Assembly (NCBI RefSeq): GCF_000426285.1
Contig: NZ_AUFB01000013.1
Coordinates: forward strand, 116,509-180,508
DNA length: 64,000 nucleotides
From: Rhizobium leucaenae USDA 9039
GTDB lineage: Bacteria; Pseudomonadota; Alphaproteobacteria; Rhizobiales; Rhizobiaceae
Direction: 5' to 3'
Every line of letters begins with the position of its first letter. Position 1 is the first letter of the stretch. Shown in pieces: positions 27,004-35,580 of the stretch. A model generated the notes under the pieces. It did no database searches and was not told where the DNA came from. It saw only the letters and a program-made list of their open reading frames with translations. The translations under genes and the position numbers were made by a program.

Positions 27004-27681
27004 ATGGCAAAAGACGGATCGACTATCGCAAAAAAGCAGCTACTACAGCGTGAACAGCTCTGGCCTGGCGCAGAACCCTGGCTGTGGCATCGCAAGGCAA
27101 ACAAGGGCTTCGCCACCATCCCGAAGACTATGCCCCTGATCCTCCAGATCATGGACGACCTCAGCAACGGCAAGCCGCTGTCCGCAACTTATCTGGGCCT
27201 TTGGTGCGAGACTTGGGACAATTCCATGGTGAACGTCTCCAAGCATCAGGAGATGGCCCACGCGGCTGGCTTTACAGGACAGCGCGCCGTTTACACTTGG
27301 AGCGGCCGGATGCAGCTTCTGCAGTCGCTGAATTTCATCGACATCAAGCCGGGCCGCTCCGGGGCGATTAGCCACGTCATTCTGTGGAATCCGCACCGCG
27401 TAATCCGCTTCCACCACGAAAAGAAGACTCCCGGCCTCGTCGAGGCCAACTACAATGCTCTGCTTGAGCGTGCCATCGACATCGGTGCGAACGATATGAT
27501 CGACCAGGTTGTCGTTCCACCTCCGGCGCCGGTCCCTCCTACGCCAAGCCCTCCACTTTCGACGACCCCCTCGGCAATGGTGTTGCCTCCTCAACCGATT
27601 GCTCCCGCGCCGCCGGCAATGCCGACGACATTGGAAGAATTGGGTAATATGAACACGGATAACCTTACGAGCCGCTCCTAG
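27004..27681 (+). CDS. Conserved hypothetical protein with proline-rich tail
   Basis: 225-residue protein of unknown function. The first 150 residues are globular, with many Trp (LWPGAEPWLWHRKANKGFA near the start) and a possible helix-turn-helix-like stretch (about 70-110). Similar proteins are common on rhizobial plasmids, but I know no function. Residues 165-205 are a Pro-rich linker (PPPAPVPPTPSPPL). The ATG at 27004 is chosen because GGAG ends 7 bases before it. The ATG two codons earlier is too close to the same site. A short hypothetical gene follows after 23 bases. Confidence 0.65.
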   Translation: MAKDGSTIAKKQLLQREQLWPGAEPWLWHRKANKGFATIPKTMPLILQIMDDLSNGKPLSATYLGLWCETWDNSMVNVSKHQEMAHAAGFTGQRAVYTWSGRMQLLQSLNFIDIKPGRSGAISHVILWNPHRVIRFHHEKKTPGLVEANYNALLERAIDIGANDMIDQVVVPPPAPVPPTPSPPLSTTPSAMVLPPQPIAPAPPAMPTTLEELGNMNTDNLTSRS

Positions 27682-27704
27682 AATAGCTCACGTCGGACGC
27701 TCTT

Positions 27705-28073
27705 ATGAAAAGCTTTAAAGAATTTAATGCCGAGCTGAACGCGCGGCCGGTCCTGGATGAGATCATACTGACCAAGGACGGTAAGATTTTTGAGTTGTTT
27801 GAGGATCGAAAATGGATCTCCGGACGGTTCGATCGCAATATCGGAATCGATCAACCGGCGAGCGGCGCCGGTCAAGTCCATGCCCATGTCTACGGCCGAA
27901 AGAACAACGAACTTGTGGTCGTGAATTTCGACGGAACCGCGAGCCATGGCGTCAAGGGCAAGCTTTCCGACAAAGATGCGGATGCGCTTCGAGCTCGCGG
28001 CTTCAAAATTCGGTCTGGAAACCTAGTTGAATGGCTGGTTGTGAAATCACCGCCTAAATTGCTCTTCGGGTAG
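27705..28073 (+). CDS. Small conserved hypothetical protein
   Basis: 122-residue soluble protein. The C-terminal half has a tight conserved-looking block, HAHVYGRKNNELVVVNFDGTASHG, with a His-x-His and a later Ser-His. It is followed by LSDKDADALRARGF, a short helix. The layout suggests a compact alpha/beta domain, possibly a toxin-like or nuclease-like module, but no catalytic family is assigned. It begins 23 bases after the Pro-rich protein and is probably in the same transcript. Confidence 0.6.
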   Translation: MKSFKEFNAELNARPVLDEIILTKDGKIFELFEDRKWISGRFDRNIGIDQPASGAGQVHAHVYGRKNNELVVVNFDGTASHGVKGKLSDKDADALRARGFKIRSGNLVEWLVVKSPPKLLFG

Positions 28074-28158
28074 TGTTTAGATAATGCAATTGCACTGCGC
28101 AGCCGAGCTCAGTTCATGTCTCGGCCCATGCCCTGAGCAACTGGAATATTCGTGAGAC

Positions 28159-29100
28159 TCACAATTTCCGAACGACGTCGATCATCGGAGACGGCACCCC
28201 AATGTCAATCTGGTTCACCGGAGCCTTATATTTCATCCCGAGTGTGATGAGCCCTTGATCGCTGTCACGGAAGAACAAAAGCCTTTCCTTGTGTTTAGCC
28301 TGGTATTGATTTGCGAGCTTTGCACGCTGTCTTTCGAGCTTGAACTTCTTCCAGGCCCCTTCAGGGCGCCAGTCAAGACGAAGTATTACGCCCGGACTTA
28401 AGGGAAATGGTATAACCGCGAAGCGATCGCCCAGGCCAGCCCCATAACCCTGCAGATCTGGCGGGCCACCCCCCTTGACCCAGAACACAGGATTGTCGCT
28501 TGTGACCAGTTGTTGTTTCTCGCTGACCTCAAAGCTCCAGCTCATCCGCGCCATCAGATGCATCAAGGTCTCGGCTTGTTGAAAAGCCAGAAGACCGACC
28601 CTCCGATCAACGTTCATCGTGAACATTTCGTTGCTGTGAAGTATCTCCCGCACGGCCGTATCCGCAGCCGTTATTTCGCCCTTTGCCTTCTTCTGACGAA
28701 ACTCACGCTCCATTTCATGCCTGCTGCCCCATAGGGCCATTTGACCCATCGTTTGAGCAAACTGCCGAAGCTGCGCGGGGCTTCGCGCAAACATGGTCGC
28801 GAGAAACGCCGCAAAGTCGAGCTTTGCAACCGGTGTCAAAGGCCGGAAGGCTAGAAGTTCGGGATAGATCTTGGCGGCTTGCGACTCGATCTTTGCGAGG
28901 GTGTCCTCGATCACGTCAATCCGGGCGCCATCCTCACCTGTCGGCGTGTAGATGTTGGTCTCGAATGCAGTCTTCTCAGGAGTTGTCTTGCGAGCACTCC
29001 CGGTGACACAGTCATGGGTCCAAAGCTCTCCATCCTCCTGTGTGAAATGCCTCAGGTAGAACCGGGGTACGACATGCTGTCGTTTCGTTCGTTCGCTCAT
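28159..29100 (-). CDS. DUF4238 domain-containing protein
   Basis: 313-residue protein of the DUF4238 family, recognised by the N-terminal HVVPRFYLRHF (residues 9-19) and a later segment with VTSDNPVFWV (about 203-212). Function is unknown. DUF4238 proteins are scattered, often single, and frequent in accessory and defence regions, so it may be part of the island. It is convergent with the two hypothetical genes upstream and ends 36 bases before the next minus-strand gene's stop region. No membrane segment or signal peptide. Confidence 0.82.
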   Translation of the reverse strand: MSERTKRQHVVPRFYLRHFTQEDGELWTHDCVTGSARKTTPEKTAFETNIYTPTGEDGARIDVIEDTLAKIESQAAKIYPELLAFRPLTPVAKLDFAAFLATMFARSPAQLRQFAQTMGQMALWGSRHEMEREFRQKKAKGEITAADTAVREILHSNEMFTMNVDRRVGLLAFQQAETLMHLMARMSWSFEVSEKQQLVTSDNPVFWVKGGGPPDLQGYGAGLGDRFAVIPFPLSPGVILRLDWRPEGAWKKFKLERQRAKLANQYQAKHKERLLFFRDSDQGLITLGMKYKAPVNQIDIGVPSPMIDVVRKL

Positions 29101-29136
29101 GTCATCACCACTGTTGCAGCCCTCGAGTTAGCAAAA

Positions 29137-30261
29137 TCAAAAGATCCCCCATGCTCGAAACCTCCCCCTCCCCGTCATCTCGCGCAAACCGAGTTCCTCA
29201 ATGATCCGAAGCGCCGCCCGCGGCGTCACCTCGAGCGTTTCGGCGACCATGCCGGCCGAGACCAGCGGCCGGGACATAACCAGCTCGATCAGGCCCGGCA
29301 GATTTGAGGACGAGCGCCGGCCGACCAGGCGCCGCTCCAGCATCGTCCGCGCCAGCACCAGCCGGTCGTGCTCCCTGAGGCCGAATTCCGCAGCCGCAAT
29401 GATCCCATTGACGATTGCGAGCAGCCGGGTGTCTCGCGCGCGATGACGGCGGCGCTCGACGGCAATGGATTTCAAGCCGAGATTGATCGCGACCAGATGC
29501 GCCGTCGTCGTCAGGCCCGCTTGCCGCAGCGCCGCGGCCGCCAGCAGCCGGCCAAGCCACGAGGCGTGCTGCAGGACCTGCAGGCTGTTCCAGGCGTCGA
29601 GCAGCAGCGCCGCGCGCAGCACCGGCGGCAGGCCTTCGGTCCCGTCCACCGCGACGCGCCATTCCGCCAGCCGCTCGTCCTCGTCCCAATCAAGATCGTA
29701 GACCAGCGCATCCTTTTCGAGGGAGGTAATAGGTCCCGGCGCGCTTGCCTTTGTCAGCGCCGCATCCGACCTGGCCAACACCGCGTCCATCGCGGCAATC
29801 TCAACAGCGAGTGGATCGGACGTGTCAGGCCCCTCCCCGCTCGGCGCAATCGCGGCTGGTTTCCCAGACGCGACCTCGGCGCCGTCTCGCGCACCAGTCC
29901 CGGCTGTCATATCGTCTCCATGACTGCGGAGTATCCTGATCCCGTCAGGGCTCAGTGCCCAGGCGGCGGGTTGCCCGGCGATCCGCCGTCGGCTGCGCAG
30001 CACGTCGGTGGCGATCGTCAGCTCATGGGTCGGGGCACGGACATCGAGATGGGCGTCGTGAAGCACCAGGTCCTCGAGATGGACCAGTTCGCCCTCGATC
30101 CACAGCGAGGCGCACGCGTCGCTAAAATGCGCTCGCTCGATCAATCCCGACCCGACCGCCGAGCGAGCGATGCGCTCGTCGAGGCGAGCGAGCGCTGAGG
30201 CCGCGTCCGAAATCGGCCGCAGCAAGCTGTTCAGAGGCAACTTGGACAAATCATAACGCAT
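29137..30261 (-). CDS. RHE_PE00001 family regulator-like protein (DUF1612 / helix-turn-helix)
   Basis: 374-residue protein of a family typical of rhizobial plasmids. The N-terminal part (about 10-100) includes ASLWIEGELVHLEDLVLHDA. The middle (about 185-300) is Ala/Leu-rich. The C-terminal part (about 320-374) is a winged-helix-like HTH: MVAETLEVTPRAALRIIEELG, then MTGRGRFRAWGIF. Similar proteins resemble Fic-type regulators and are thought to bind DNA, but targets are unknown. GC content is visibly higher here than in the neighbouring defence genes, in line with an older plasmid gene. Confidence 0.82.
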   Translation of the reverse strand: MRYDLSKLPLNSLLRPISDAASALARLDERIARSAVGSGLIERAHFSDACASLWIEGELVHLEDLVLHDAHLDVRAPTHELTIATDVLRSRRRIAGQPAAWALSPDGIRILRSHGDDMTAGTGARDGAEVASGKPAAIAPSGEGPDTSDPLAVEIAAMDAVLARSDAALTKASAPGPITSLEKDALVYDLDWDEDERLAEWRVAVDGTEGLPPVLRAALLLDAWNSLQVLQHASWLGRLLAAAALRQAGLTTTAHLVAINLGLKSIAVERRRHRARDTRLLAIVNGIIAAAEFGLREHDRLVLARTMLERRLVGRRSSSNLPGLIELVMSRPLVSAGMVAETLEVTPRAALRIIEELGLREMTGRGRFRAWGIF

Positions 30262-30672
30262 TGAAACTATGGTAAATGATTTGTTAAACGGACGCTATCT
30301 GATATTTAGTGTCCGTCACTAGGCGATGTTGCCGGTTATCGCCATCGCTTCCGATAAGTACTGCGTATCGGGGGTGTAAGACAGGCCGCAGCCTAGGTTG
30401 GCACCTCCCCTCTCGCCGGCACTACGCCAACGGCACTCTTGCCGCCAATTCGCTTCCCCTCCCCTCCTCAACTTCCCTTGCTTTCCGGCGTTTCCGCCAA
30501 GGAAGCCCGCTGGCGCACGTTTGTCGCTGCGGACGCTCCGATACCCATGCGCAGCCGCATTTCGAGTCTGGTGGGCCGTTCTCAAACAGATAAAACACGC
30601 TTGCAACTGACCATTTTCTCACGCGTTCTTTATCTGTACAAACTAACTTGAAACGAGACTGTTAAAGGCGCC
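30262..30672. other. Intergenic region ahead of the serine recombinase
   Basis: 411 bases between divergent genes. No gene or RNA recognised. It is where promoters of both genes and any recombination (res) site of the recombinase would lie, but I could not define repeats with confidence. Confidence 0.4.
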
Positions 30673-31590
30673 ATGGCAAAGCGACAAACCGTTAACATCC
30701 ACCAGCCTCCTAAGCGGCTGATCGGCTACGCCCGGGTGTCCACGGACGATCAGATCCACGATGCCCAGATCGATGAGTTGCGGGCAGCCGGCTGCGATCG
30801 GATCTATCAGGAGCACGGCTCCGGCGCATCGCGGGCTCGACCGGTGTTGACGCGGATGCTCGGCGAACTCACCGCGGGCGACGTCCTGGTCGTCGTCCGC
30901 CTCGATCGACTGGCCAGATCGGTGAGCCATCTCTTGTCCGTCATCGAGGACCTCGAGGAGCGGGTCGTGCATTTCCGGTCAATACGGGACCCGATCGATA
31001 CGTCAACGCCACAGGGCATGTTTTCCCTCCAGGTCCTCGGCGCGGTCGCGCAGCTCGAGCGGGCGCTGATCGCCGAACGCACCAAAGCCGGCATCAAGGC
31101 GGCGAAGGCTCGCGGTAAACTTCCTGGCAACCCGGGCCTGCGAGAACGGCGTCCGGAGGCGATCAGGGCAGTTTCACGAGCGCGGGAGAAACTTTATCTC
31201 GATGAGCTCATCGCGTCGGCGCAGATGTGGCTGCCAATGGTGCGACAACTGCGCCCGCAACATAGCTGGGATAATGTCGTGCGGGTACTCAACCGTCGCG
31301 GTCACGACTGGACCGTCGAGCGCCTTCGTCGCGCCGTTCATCGCCTGGTTCGCGAAAAGCTCGCGGAGAAAGAACTTCTGGCCCGCTCCCCGCGTCGCGC
31401 CCCCGAGGACCACCTCATGAAGTTGGCGGCGGCGATCTCTATTGCCGATCCCGATCTGTCACTTCGCGACATTGGCGCGCAACTGGACCAGATGGGAGAA
31501 CGGCCTGCGCGTGGCGGCAAGAAGTGGCAGCCCTCATCCGTTCGAGACCTGCTGGACGAAGCCCACCGCTCTGGCCTTATTCGCCGGTGA
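30673..31590 (+). CDS. Serine recombinase/resolvase family protein
   Basis: 305-residue site-specific recombinase. The catalytic domain is complete: YARVSTDDQ (about residues 18-26) carries the nucleophilic serine, and VVRLDRLARS (about 76-85), MFSLQVLGAVAQLERALIAERTKAGI and ARGK follow as in resolvase/invertase enzymes. After residue 150 the C-terminus departs from the short HTH of classical resolvases and extends by about 150 residues with two probable DNA-binding segments (ending RDLLDEAHRSG). It may resolve plasmid multimers or be left from a transposon. No inverted repeats of a Tn3-type element were found around it. Confidence 0.92.
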   Translation: MAKRQTVNIHQPPKRLIGYARVSTDDQIHDAQIDELRAAGCDRIYQEHGSGASRARPVLTRMLGELTAGDVLVVVRLDRLARSVSHLLSVIEDLEERVVHFRSIRDPIDTSTPQGMFSLQVLGAVAQLERALIAERTKAGIKAAKARGKLPGNPGLRERRPEAIRAVSRAREKLYLDELIASAQMWLPMVRQLRPQHSWDNVVRVLNRRGHDWTVERLRRAVHRLVREKLAEKELLARSPRRAPEDHLMKLAAAISIADPDLSLRDIGAQLDQMGERPARGGKKWQPSSVRDLLDEAHRSGLIRR

Positions 31591-32432
31591 CAGCGCAATT
31601 CATCGGGCGAGCGCCGGCTGGGTGTTTCGCGCCGCTATCCGATCGCATCGACGTCCACACTTGGCTTTTGAGGATCTGGAGCGCTAGGCAACGGTATTCG
31701 CCATCGGTCCGCAGCTACGGTGGACAGCTTTCAACCTGGCACACGGGCGCTAGTTCTTCCGGCGCCTGCGATGGCGGCGGCCCGCCCATCGAGAGGGAGC
31801 GTGGATCGCGGCGCAGGTGCCCGCGGTGATGGCGGCGACTTCTCATACGGAAGCGAACCCGCCGCCGAGCCGTCGAGACGGGCGTCTCCCCATGTTAGTC
31901 CCTTTCAGCTTGCCGAATTGCGCGCGGCGACGATCCGCGCCGTGTCGTCAATCATCACCGACCGCATGCCGCGGCGGCCGCGAAGGCGACGCGGGCGGGG
32001 ATGTCGCCAGGCTGATAAGCGAGCGCGCGTGCCAGCGGGCCGCCGTTAGGATGCCCTGGTCGCCGAACAAGAAGGGCCAGGCGCTTCGGGATCGGGCGGC
32101 GCCGTCGACGGGACCATGCCCATGATCGCGCCCATCGAAGCGCAACCAATCGTTCTCGTCCGCGCCGCGCCAGCAGACGAAAGCGACCCACCCGCACGGC
32201 CGCAGCGCGCGGCGCATATGCGCGCGAATGCCCCTTTAGAATCGTCTAAGAACATCGCTCCGAAACGAGAGAACAGGATGTCGAACGCGCCCTGGCCGAC
32301 CGGCGTTCCTGGCGTCGGCCACCGGGCACAGGACTGGCCTATCCTGCGGCGCTAACGCGCGCACTGCTGATCAACGGTCGGATACGTCCACGCCCAGCAC
32401 GTTTCCCCCCGACGCCAGTGGCCAGATGCCAA
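31591..32432. other. Degenerate region between recombinase and cyclase-like gene
   Basis: 842 bases holding only the decayed methyltransferase at 31948-32303 and very GC-rich sequence (31600-31940) without a supported reading frame. Confidence 0.4.
31948..32303 (-). pseudogene. Remnant of a class I SAM-dependent methyltransferase
   Basis: On the minus strand, one frame reads GQGAFDILFSRFGAMFLDDSKGAFA. After a shift near 32220 another frame continues as MRRALRPCGWVAFVCWRGADENDW and later FLFGDQGIL. Together these match the middle of UbiE-type methyltransferases (FSRFGxMFF...ALxPGGRxxFVCWR...). The N-terminal SAM-binding loop and the C-terminus are missing, and further frame breaks are present, so the gene is dead. 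Confidence 0.75.
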
Positions 32433-33395
32433 TCAGCTTAGCTCTATGATTAGCGCATCGAGGCAAGCCAAAGCGTCCCGGCTGCAGATCGCTTGGAAGG
32501 ACTGCAGCGAACGCTGGCCGCTTTCAAACTCGGCTCGCATCTTTTCCAGAACGTCATTGTGATAACGCGCAAGCCACACGTATTTACGATGGACGTTCGG
32601 TCGATGCGTTGTGCCTAAGTTCCGGCGCAGCAAGTCAGCGTGCCTTTCCATGAATTGAAGGTAACTCGCGAAGTCGTCGAATTCCCCCTCGCCGGCAGTC
32701 AAATAGTCTATGTACCGCGTACCGTCCTCGCCAACTCGAAGAAGTCCGTTGACATAACTCGCTTCCTCCTCCGGATCGTGATTTTCATTATGTAGGCGAC
32801 TGTCCGCGAGGAAGAGCCTGTATGCGGCTTCGTCAATGACAATCCGCGGATACATGGCTTCCTCGCTCTCGATTTCGTAAGCGCGCACCATCGCCGGTCC
32901 GAAGATTGGGCCTTTTCCATTTAAGCCAACATGCACGTCTCCGATCGCGACCCCGGCTCGGATCAATACTCCGCTGTTAATGCATTGTATCTGGATGTGG
33001 AGAAGGTCTAGCAACTCGTTGAACAGCGCCCCATCAGCATATTGCGTATCAAAAACACGGACACGCACCACCGCGTCCGACACCGACTCCGCGAACGCTC
33101 GACTGCTCAGCCGGACGTCCTTCATTCGTCTCGCGGGTAACTCATCTGGCGTGGAAAATTCCCGCAGATCGAGAATGATGTTGTGAATCTCGGCAGGAGT
33201 TCTCGAATTGAGGAGCGCCTGGAAACCCAGCACGTCGATGAAACTTACGATCGCAGGTTCATAATTGGAGGCATTGGCGCGAGCCTTCGATTTCTCCCGC
33301 TCGACCTTTTCTCGCTGCCGCCGCCCTTGCGCAACAGCTTTATCTAATTTCGCACGAAAAGCAGCAATTTGATTAGTTGGAGTTGGTTCGGTCAC
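32433..33395 (-). CDS. Class III nucleotide cyclase-like protein, orphan
   Basis: 320-residue protein whose central part lines up with class III adenylate/guanylate cyclases. SFIDVLGF (51-58, Asp54) stands for the first metal motif. SVSDAVV (104-110, Asp107) stands for the second metal motif. IRAGVAIGDVHVG (145-157), then FGPAMVRAYEIES (165-177), stand for the conserved RxGxxxG...FG...VxxAxxxE segment. The N-terminus (1-45) is charged and probably helical. No HAMP, GAF or membrane domain is present. Proteins of this shape occur in bacterial defence contexts (for example Pycsar uses a class III cyclase), but no effector gene is adjacent. It starts with GTG and a weak SD. Whether it makes a cyclic nucleotide is unproven. 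Confidence 0.65.
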   Translation of the reverse strand: MTEPTPTNQIAAFRAKLDKAVAQGRRQREKVEREKSKARANASNYEPAIVSFIDVLGFQALLNSRTPAEIHNIILDLREFSTPDELPARRMKDVRLSSRAFAESVSDAVVRVRVFDTQYADGALFNELLDLLHIQIQCINSGVLIRAGVAIGDVHVGLNGKGPIFGPAMVRAYEIESEEAMYPRIVIDEAAYRLFLADSRLHNENHDPEEEASYVNGLLRVGEDGTRYIDYLTAGEGEFDDFASYLQFMERHADLLRRNLGTTHRPNVHRKYVWLARYHNDVLEKMRAEFESGQRSLQSFQAICSRDALACLDALIIELS

Positions 33396-33723
33396 TTTAT
33401 CGCTCTATTGATGGAAGCACGGTGCAGGACGCTGATAACGCCTTGCCGCTAGTAGATCGCCTAATATGCGGATGGCAAGTTATGCCGGCCTGCCCAGCCC
33501 CAGCGCTGCTTCCAAGTTTACTGCTCCCCTCTAGGATCCGCTCGGAACCTCTTTCGTCGATCACCATTGAGGGGCATACCTCACCTCACGACTTATGCGC
33601 TCCAGCTGCCTATACGTCTCTTCCAGAATCCATCTCGGGAGTACACTCAGATTTACGCGGAAGTAGAGGTCATTGAGTTGAAATGGCCGTCGCCGAAAGC
33701 CCTTTTATTTCAAGATATTAGGA

Positions 33724-33743
33724 CGGTGGTCAGCTGACCACCG
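33724..33743. other. parS-like palindrome, copy 1
   Basis: Perfect 20-bp palindrome CGGTGGTCAGCTGACCACCG. Its 16-bp core is identical to the second copy at 34156-34171. RepB of repABC plasmids binds 16-bp palindromic parS sites, often beyond repC, so these are the best candidates for the plasmid centromere. Confidence 0.65.
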
Positions 33744-34155
33744 AGGAACATGCCATCGCGCACCCGCATCAGGCCTCCCTTTTTAGCGGCTTCAAAGGGA
33801 TCGATTTGGTCAAGCGAGCCTTGAGGAATTTGCCGAGATAGAGCCGAGCATCAAGCCTCTGACCGACTTGCAGTGGCTCTCATAGCCCCGCGTTGCCTGT
33901 CCGCCAATAGAAGAGGTCGTCCTCCACTACTCGCCGCACCGGGCACTAGGAGGCAGTACGTCGAACCACACAGAGACGCCGACACAAGGTAAGCCTCCGC
34001 TCAGACGTCCCTCGTTCCTGGCCGGCCGATACCGTTGGCCTTGGCCTTCCGAGGTGCGATCGATTGCCTTCGCCACCAAATGACATGACAGCAAGACTTG
34101 ACCGCGTTTGCGGTGCTCATCTTCGAAAGCCATTGTCCGCCAAAGTGTTAGATTT

Positions 34156-34171
34156 GTGGTCAGCTGACCAC
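34156..34171. other. parS-like palindrome, copy 2
   Basis: Perfect 16-bp palindrome GTGGTCAGCTGACCAC, 40 bases after the repC stop. Identical to the core of copy 1. Probable RepB binding site. Confidence 0.68.
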
Positions 34172-34210
34172 GACCGAAATCGTGAAGGCTTGGATGCCGA
34201 TCGGGCAAAC

Positions 34211-35425
34211 CTATCCAGCTTTCAAATTCTTCCCCTGCCCGTTGGCCTTCAGCAATGCCATTATCATCGGTCCAAGCGAGAATTCCCCCCGCTCACTGCG
34301 CCGCGTCAAATCACGCAGGTAGCCTCCCGCCGAGTTGATGAAATTCGCTCTCTCCAGGATGCACGCAACCGCCACCGCCGCATTTTCCGGGCCCAGCCCC
34401 TCGCAGGCATCCTGATAGGCGGAAGGGCTAACCCCCAGCACAGATCGAACGACCACCGCAGCAGACATCAGATCACGCCAGCTCGCGATGCCCCCCGGCG
34501 CGTAGTCCACGATCGTCGGGCATGCCTTGAGCACCAACCCTAATGGGAAAGCCCTTTGCTGTTCATTCTTCGGTTGGCGGCTCGAACTCGACTTTGCCCC
34601 CTGCTCCTTTTCAGAGCTAGGTTCAAGTTCACTGAAGGATTCGGATTTTGAATTCTGTATGTGCTGCTCGCTATGAGCGCCATTGGTGCTAGTATTTTGA
34701 GAATTTTCGAGCGTTTCCAATCGATTGAGGACTTCCTCGCGAAGCATCTCCATTTCATCAAGGATGGTCGTGGTGCCTGCGAGCGTCGGAACCCGCGGAA
34801 TTCGTCCTACAAGCGCCACGTAGACGTCCTCGATCGATTGCCAATCTCCATCAACACCCTCTTCCATCGCTGCGGTGATGAGCTTGCGGACATCGCGGCG
34901 GCAGATGGTCAGGTTTTCTCTTGCGTGTCTCAATGCCGCTCTATCGGCCGTCACTTGCTGCGCCAGCATCGCCAACTCCTCGGCGCGTGCCAGCAGCGGC
35001 GACAAATCGAAGCCGAAGGCGCTCTCGATTTCGCCATCACCGTTCTTGCGGGCGTAGCGCTTACCATTGGCGCTATCCTTCCGAACGATGAGACCCGCTT
35101 CCACCAAGATGGCGATGTGTCTGCGCAAAGTCGCGCCCGCCATTGCATGCGCCCGAAGTGCAAGCTGAGCATTCGAGGGGAAGACGATCAGTTGCGCGTC
35201 CTGGCGCAACTCATTCTCAGGATAGAAACTCAACAGCGCGTCAAGAACCGCGAGGCTATTGGACTGAATTCCCAGCAACTCCATAGCCGCGGAGGCATCT
35301 CTGAAGACCTTCCACTTGTCCGCTGTCTTGCCTTGCTTAATCTCAGCCAAGGCCGCCTGGCGCCGCACGAGCGCGAGCGTCATCGGCCGCCGCCCGAATG
35401 GCGTCGTCACACTTCCCGTCTGCAT
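34211..35425 (-). CDS. repC: Plasmid replication initiator RepC
   Basis: 404-residue initiator protein of the repABC family. The N-terminal winged-helix region (about 1-260) contains the family segments WKVFRDASAAMELLGI, LAVLDALLSFYPENEL and the HTH stretch GATLRRHIAILVEAGLIVRKDSANGKRYA. A charged linker (about 260-300) and the C-terminal region with LVLKACPTIVDYAPGG, then FINSAGGYLRDLTRR follow. In repABC plasmids the origin lies inside repC and RepC acts mainly in cis. It is the last gene of the leftward repABC operon, and its level should be set by the antisense RNA in the repB-repC gap. Confidence 0.96.
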   Translation of the reverse strand: MQTGSVTTPFGRRPMTLALVRRQAALAEIKQGKTADKWKVFRDASAAMELLGIQSNSLAVLDALLSFYPENELRQDAQLIVFPSNAQLALRAHAMAGATLRRHIAILVEAGLIVRKDSANGKRYARKNGDGEIESAFGFDLSPLLARAEELAMLAQQVTADRAALRHARENLTICRRDVRKLITAAMEEGVDGDWQSIEDVYVALVGRIPRVPTLAGTTTILDEMEMLREEVLNRLETLENSQNTSTNGAHSEQHIQNSKSESFSELEPSSEKEQGAKSSSSRQPKNEQQRAFPLGLVLKACPTIVDYAPGGIASWRDLMSAAVVVRSVLGVSPSAYQDACEGLGPENAAVAVACILERANFINSAGGYLRDLTRRSERGEFSLGPMIMALLKANGQGKNLKAG

Positions 35426-35519
35426 CGTCTTTCACCTTTCAGCAGGCAAAAGAAATCCGCTCACCAAAACGGTGCCAAAGACTCTTGACGAAGATTCGAG
35501 GAAATGCGATTCTGTTCGT

Positions 35520-35575
35520 GCTAAAGAGACAGAAGGGCTTCCACGACGGCAACGTTGAGGGGGCTCTTTTCTTTT
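35520..35575 (+). ncRNA. Probable counter-transcribed RNA (ctRNA) controlling repC
   Basis: The 155-base gap between repB and repC is where repABC plasmids encode a 50-60 nt antisense RNA against the repC leader. On the plus strand there is TTGACG (35485-35490), a 17-base gap and GATTCT (35508-35513) as a weak -10. About 50 bases later a G/C-rich hairpin (35536-35542 with 35559-35565, partly G-U paired) leads into a T-rich run (35565-35575). Predicted length about 55 nt. Exact ends are inferred. Confidence 0.55.
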
Positions 35576-35580
35576 GCGGG

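Larger units (their letters stand above)
33396..34210. other. Region downstream of repC with two partition-site-like palindromes
   Basis: 815 bases without a supported gene. The only clear structure is two copies of the palindrome GTGGTCAGCTGACCAC, 412 bases apart. Small open frames (for example minus 33927-34208) have no family resemblance. Confidence 0.5.

Noticed and set aside
29368..30198. 276-codon plus-strand frame
   Set aside because: It is a shadow of the RHE_PE00001-like gene on the minus strand. Its product is Arg/Gln-rich and unlike any protein.
30262..31640. A complete Tn3-type or other transposon around the serine recombinase
   Set aside because: No transposase, terminal inverted repeats or target duplication could be seen. 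The recombinase may be a plasmid resolvase.
33927..34208. 93-codon minus-strand frame after repC as a gene
   Set aside because: It contains the parS-like palindrome, lacks a ribosome site and shows no family features.
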